DNA of 14,755 nt from Nocardioides sp. (GTDB taxonomy: Bacteria; Actinomycetota; Actinomycetes; Propionibacteriales; Nocardioidaceae): NCBI GenBank assembly GCA_021166815.1, contig JAJPEO010000266.1, positions 1-14,755 of the forward strand, in the 5' to 3' direction. Below are positions 13,667 to 14,755 of this stretch, piece by piece. Position numbers and translations under genes: made by a program. The notes under the pieces are model-generated. The model worked only from the letters and a program-made list of their open reading frames with translations. It was not told the origin of the DNA and searched no databases. How positions within the stretch are numbered: position 1 is the first letter of the stretch; each line of letters starts with the position of its first letter.

Positions 13667-14755
13667 CCCGCGCTCCAAGGTGCGATCGAGCGCGCGGGTT
13701 CCAGGCCGACCAGGGTGTCCGAGACGACCTGGTGGCCCTCGAACGCGTACGCCGAGCCCGGGCCGTCCGCAGCCTGGTCCTCGCCGTCGCCGGTTCCCCC
13801 GTCGTCTGCCCCGGCCCCGCTGGTGGACACCAGCCCGAGCACCCGTACGGCCTCGACCACCGGGAACGTGACCTCGCTGGTGGTGACGGCGAGCACCTGG
13901 CCACGCGGGTCGACGTCCTGGGGCCGGGCGACGGTGAACGTGCGCAGCGCCGGCACCGGGACCACCCAGACCAGGCCGCGGGTGTGCCGCCGCCCGTCGA
14001 AGCGCACCGCGAGCTCCGCGTCGCCGCCCTGCGAGGCGAGCCACGCCGGGGCGGCGAACGCAGCCGCGGTGGTCTCGTCGATCGGTGCCGCCTCGGGCCA
14101 CAGCGCCCTCAGCTTCGCCAGCTCGTGCACGCTGACCTGGAGGCCGCTGCGCATCCGGCCGGTGGTCGTGGCCCGCAGGCCGCCCTGGGCCTCGCCGGCG
14201 AGGGCACGCACCTCCATCAGCGCGTTGGCGGGGTCGGCCGTGAGCACGACGCTGTAGCGCATCGTCACGTCGATCCCCCACAGCGGCCGCTCCTTCGTCG
14301 GCGGCGTCGAGGACCAGACCTTGTTCCAGAACGGCCGGAACCGGGTCATGTCGGTGAGCTCGACCCGCTCACCGGCCGGTGCGCCGGCGGCGACGACGTA
14401 CGCCCCGCCGGTCAGGACCACGACCTGGCTCGCCGTGCACTGCCGGGAGCCCGCGGCGGTCGGCCAGCGCAGCTGGGCGAACACCTCGAGCTCGGCGTCG
14501 GCCGGCAGTGCCTCGAGCGCGGTCGGCTCGAGCTGGACCCCGACCTCGGAACCGGGCGCCACGTCGGTGAGCCGTTCGTCGCGCTGCAGCAGGTCTGGTC
14601 CGGCACCCGCGCGGCGTACGACGACGCGCAGGATCGCGCGCGGCAGCGGCGTGGCGGGGCCGCCCGCGCCGGTCTCCACGCGCCACCGCAGGGACACCGC
14701 CCGGTCACGGACGAACACCGGGCGCGGGCAGTCGAGCCAGGCCACCGGTTCGGCC
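13663..14755 (-). CDS. Beta-rich protein of unknown function (5' end beyond window)
   Basis: At least 363 residues, continuing past the right edge. The first in-window start codon, a GTG at 14745, has no ribosome site, so the true start probably lies outside. Counting from that GTG, residues 1-112 alternate strands as in an Ig-like fold (VSLRWRVE, ILRVVVRR, LEVFAQLRW). A central part holds an aromatic motif RFRPFWNKVW (135-144) and MRYSVVL (162-168). Strands continue to about 305, then an acidic Gly/Asp linker (about 310-330) and a short tail. No catalytic motif, signal peptide or membrane helix is visible. It is the most upstream visible gene of the accessory operon and its stop overlaps the next ATG. 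It could be structural or a binding protein; function unknown. Confidence 0.75.
   Translation of the reverse strand, partial: AEPVAWLDCPRPVFVRDRAVSLRWRVETGAGGPATPLPRAILRVVVRRAGAGPDLLQRDERLTDVAPGSEVGVQLEPTALEALPADAELEVFAQLRWPTAAGSRQCTASQVVVLTGGAYVVAAGAPAGERVELTDMTRFRPFWNKVWSSTPPTKERPLWGIDVTMRYSVVLTADPANALMEVRALAGEAQGGLRATTTGRMRSGLQVSVHELAKLRALWPEAAPIDETTAAAFAAPAWLASQGGDAELAVRFDGRRHTRGLVWVVPVPALRTFTVARPQDVDPRGQVLAVTTSEVTFPVVEAVRVLGLVSTSGAGADDGGTGDGEDQAADGPGSAYAFEGHQVVSDTLVGLEPARSIAPWSAG

Noticed and set aside
8447..14755. Calling the operon an extracellular contractile injection system
   Set aside because: No sheath, tube, spike, baseplate or ATPase gene is visible. The idea is kept only as a hypothesis to test in the flanking sequence.

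Overview
The window is very GC-rich, with long spurious open frames on both strands. It carries the complete Mycobacterium-type cell-division and phosphosignalling gene order, so it comes from an actinobacterium. The compact FhaA and a PknA that carries its own PASTA domain fit a Nocardioides-like member of Propionibacteriales, but that placement is inference.

Region 1 (1-7374, all minus strand). This is the fhaA-fhaB-pstP-rodA-pbpA-pknA-pknB operon in transcription order. Most neighbours overlap by 4 to 8 bases, so translation is probably coupled. Two Ser/Thr kinases (PknA, and PknB cut by the window start) are opposed by the PP2C phosphatase PstP. FhaA and FhaB carry phosphothreonine-reading FHA domains. 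RodA (SEDS glycosyltransferase) and PbpA (class B transpeptidase) polymerise and cross-link peptidoglycan under their control.

Region 2 (7375-8446). A divergent tRNA-Leu(CAG) gene lies on the plus strand with a strong intrinsic terminator. The convergent space that follows (7751-8068) has no convincing gene but holds several hairpins, a tandem G6 motif and a promoter-like pair. A small DUF1876-type gene lies on the minus strand.

Region 3 (8447-14755, all minus strand). This is an accessory operon of at least five tightly coupled genes that enters from beyond the right edge. In transcription order it holds: a beta-rich protein of unknown function (5' end outside the window); a 91-residue protein; a 244-residue protein with a trypco2-like N-terminus, a helix-hairpin-helix-like middle and an Ig-like C-terminus; a 709-residue protein with a long Pro/Ala-rich leader and a phospholipase C/S1-P1 nuclease-type His-Asp-His motif; and a 691-residue fusion of a caspase/CHAT-like protease, a phage-lysozyme-like (GH24) domain lacking its catalytic loop, and a beta-rich C-terminus. 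I see no signal peptides or membrane segments in any of the five.

The mixture of protease, degraded muramidase fold, metal-dependent hydrolase-like fold and small adaptor-like proteins is the most interesting part of the window. It suggests a conflict, effector or injection-type system whose remaining genes lie to the right. That reading is inference: no structural injection-system gene is visible here.
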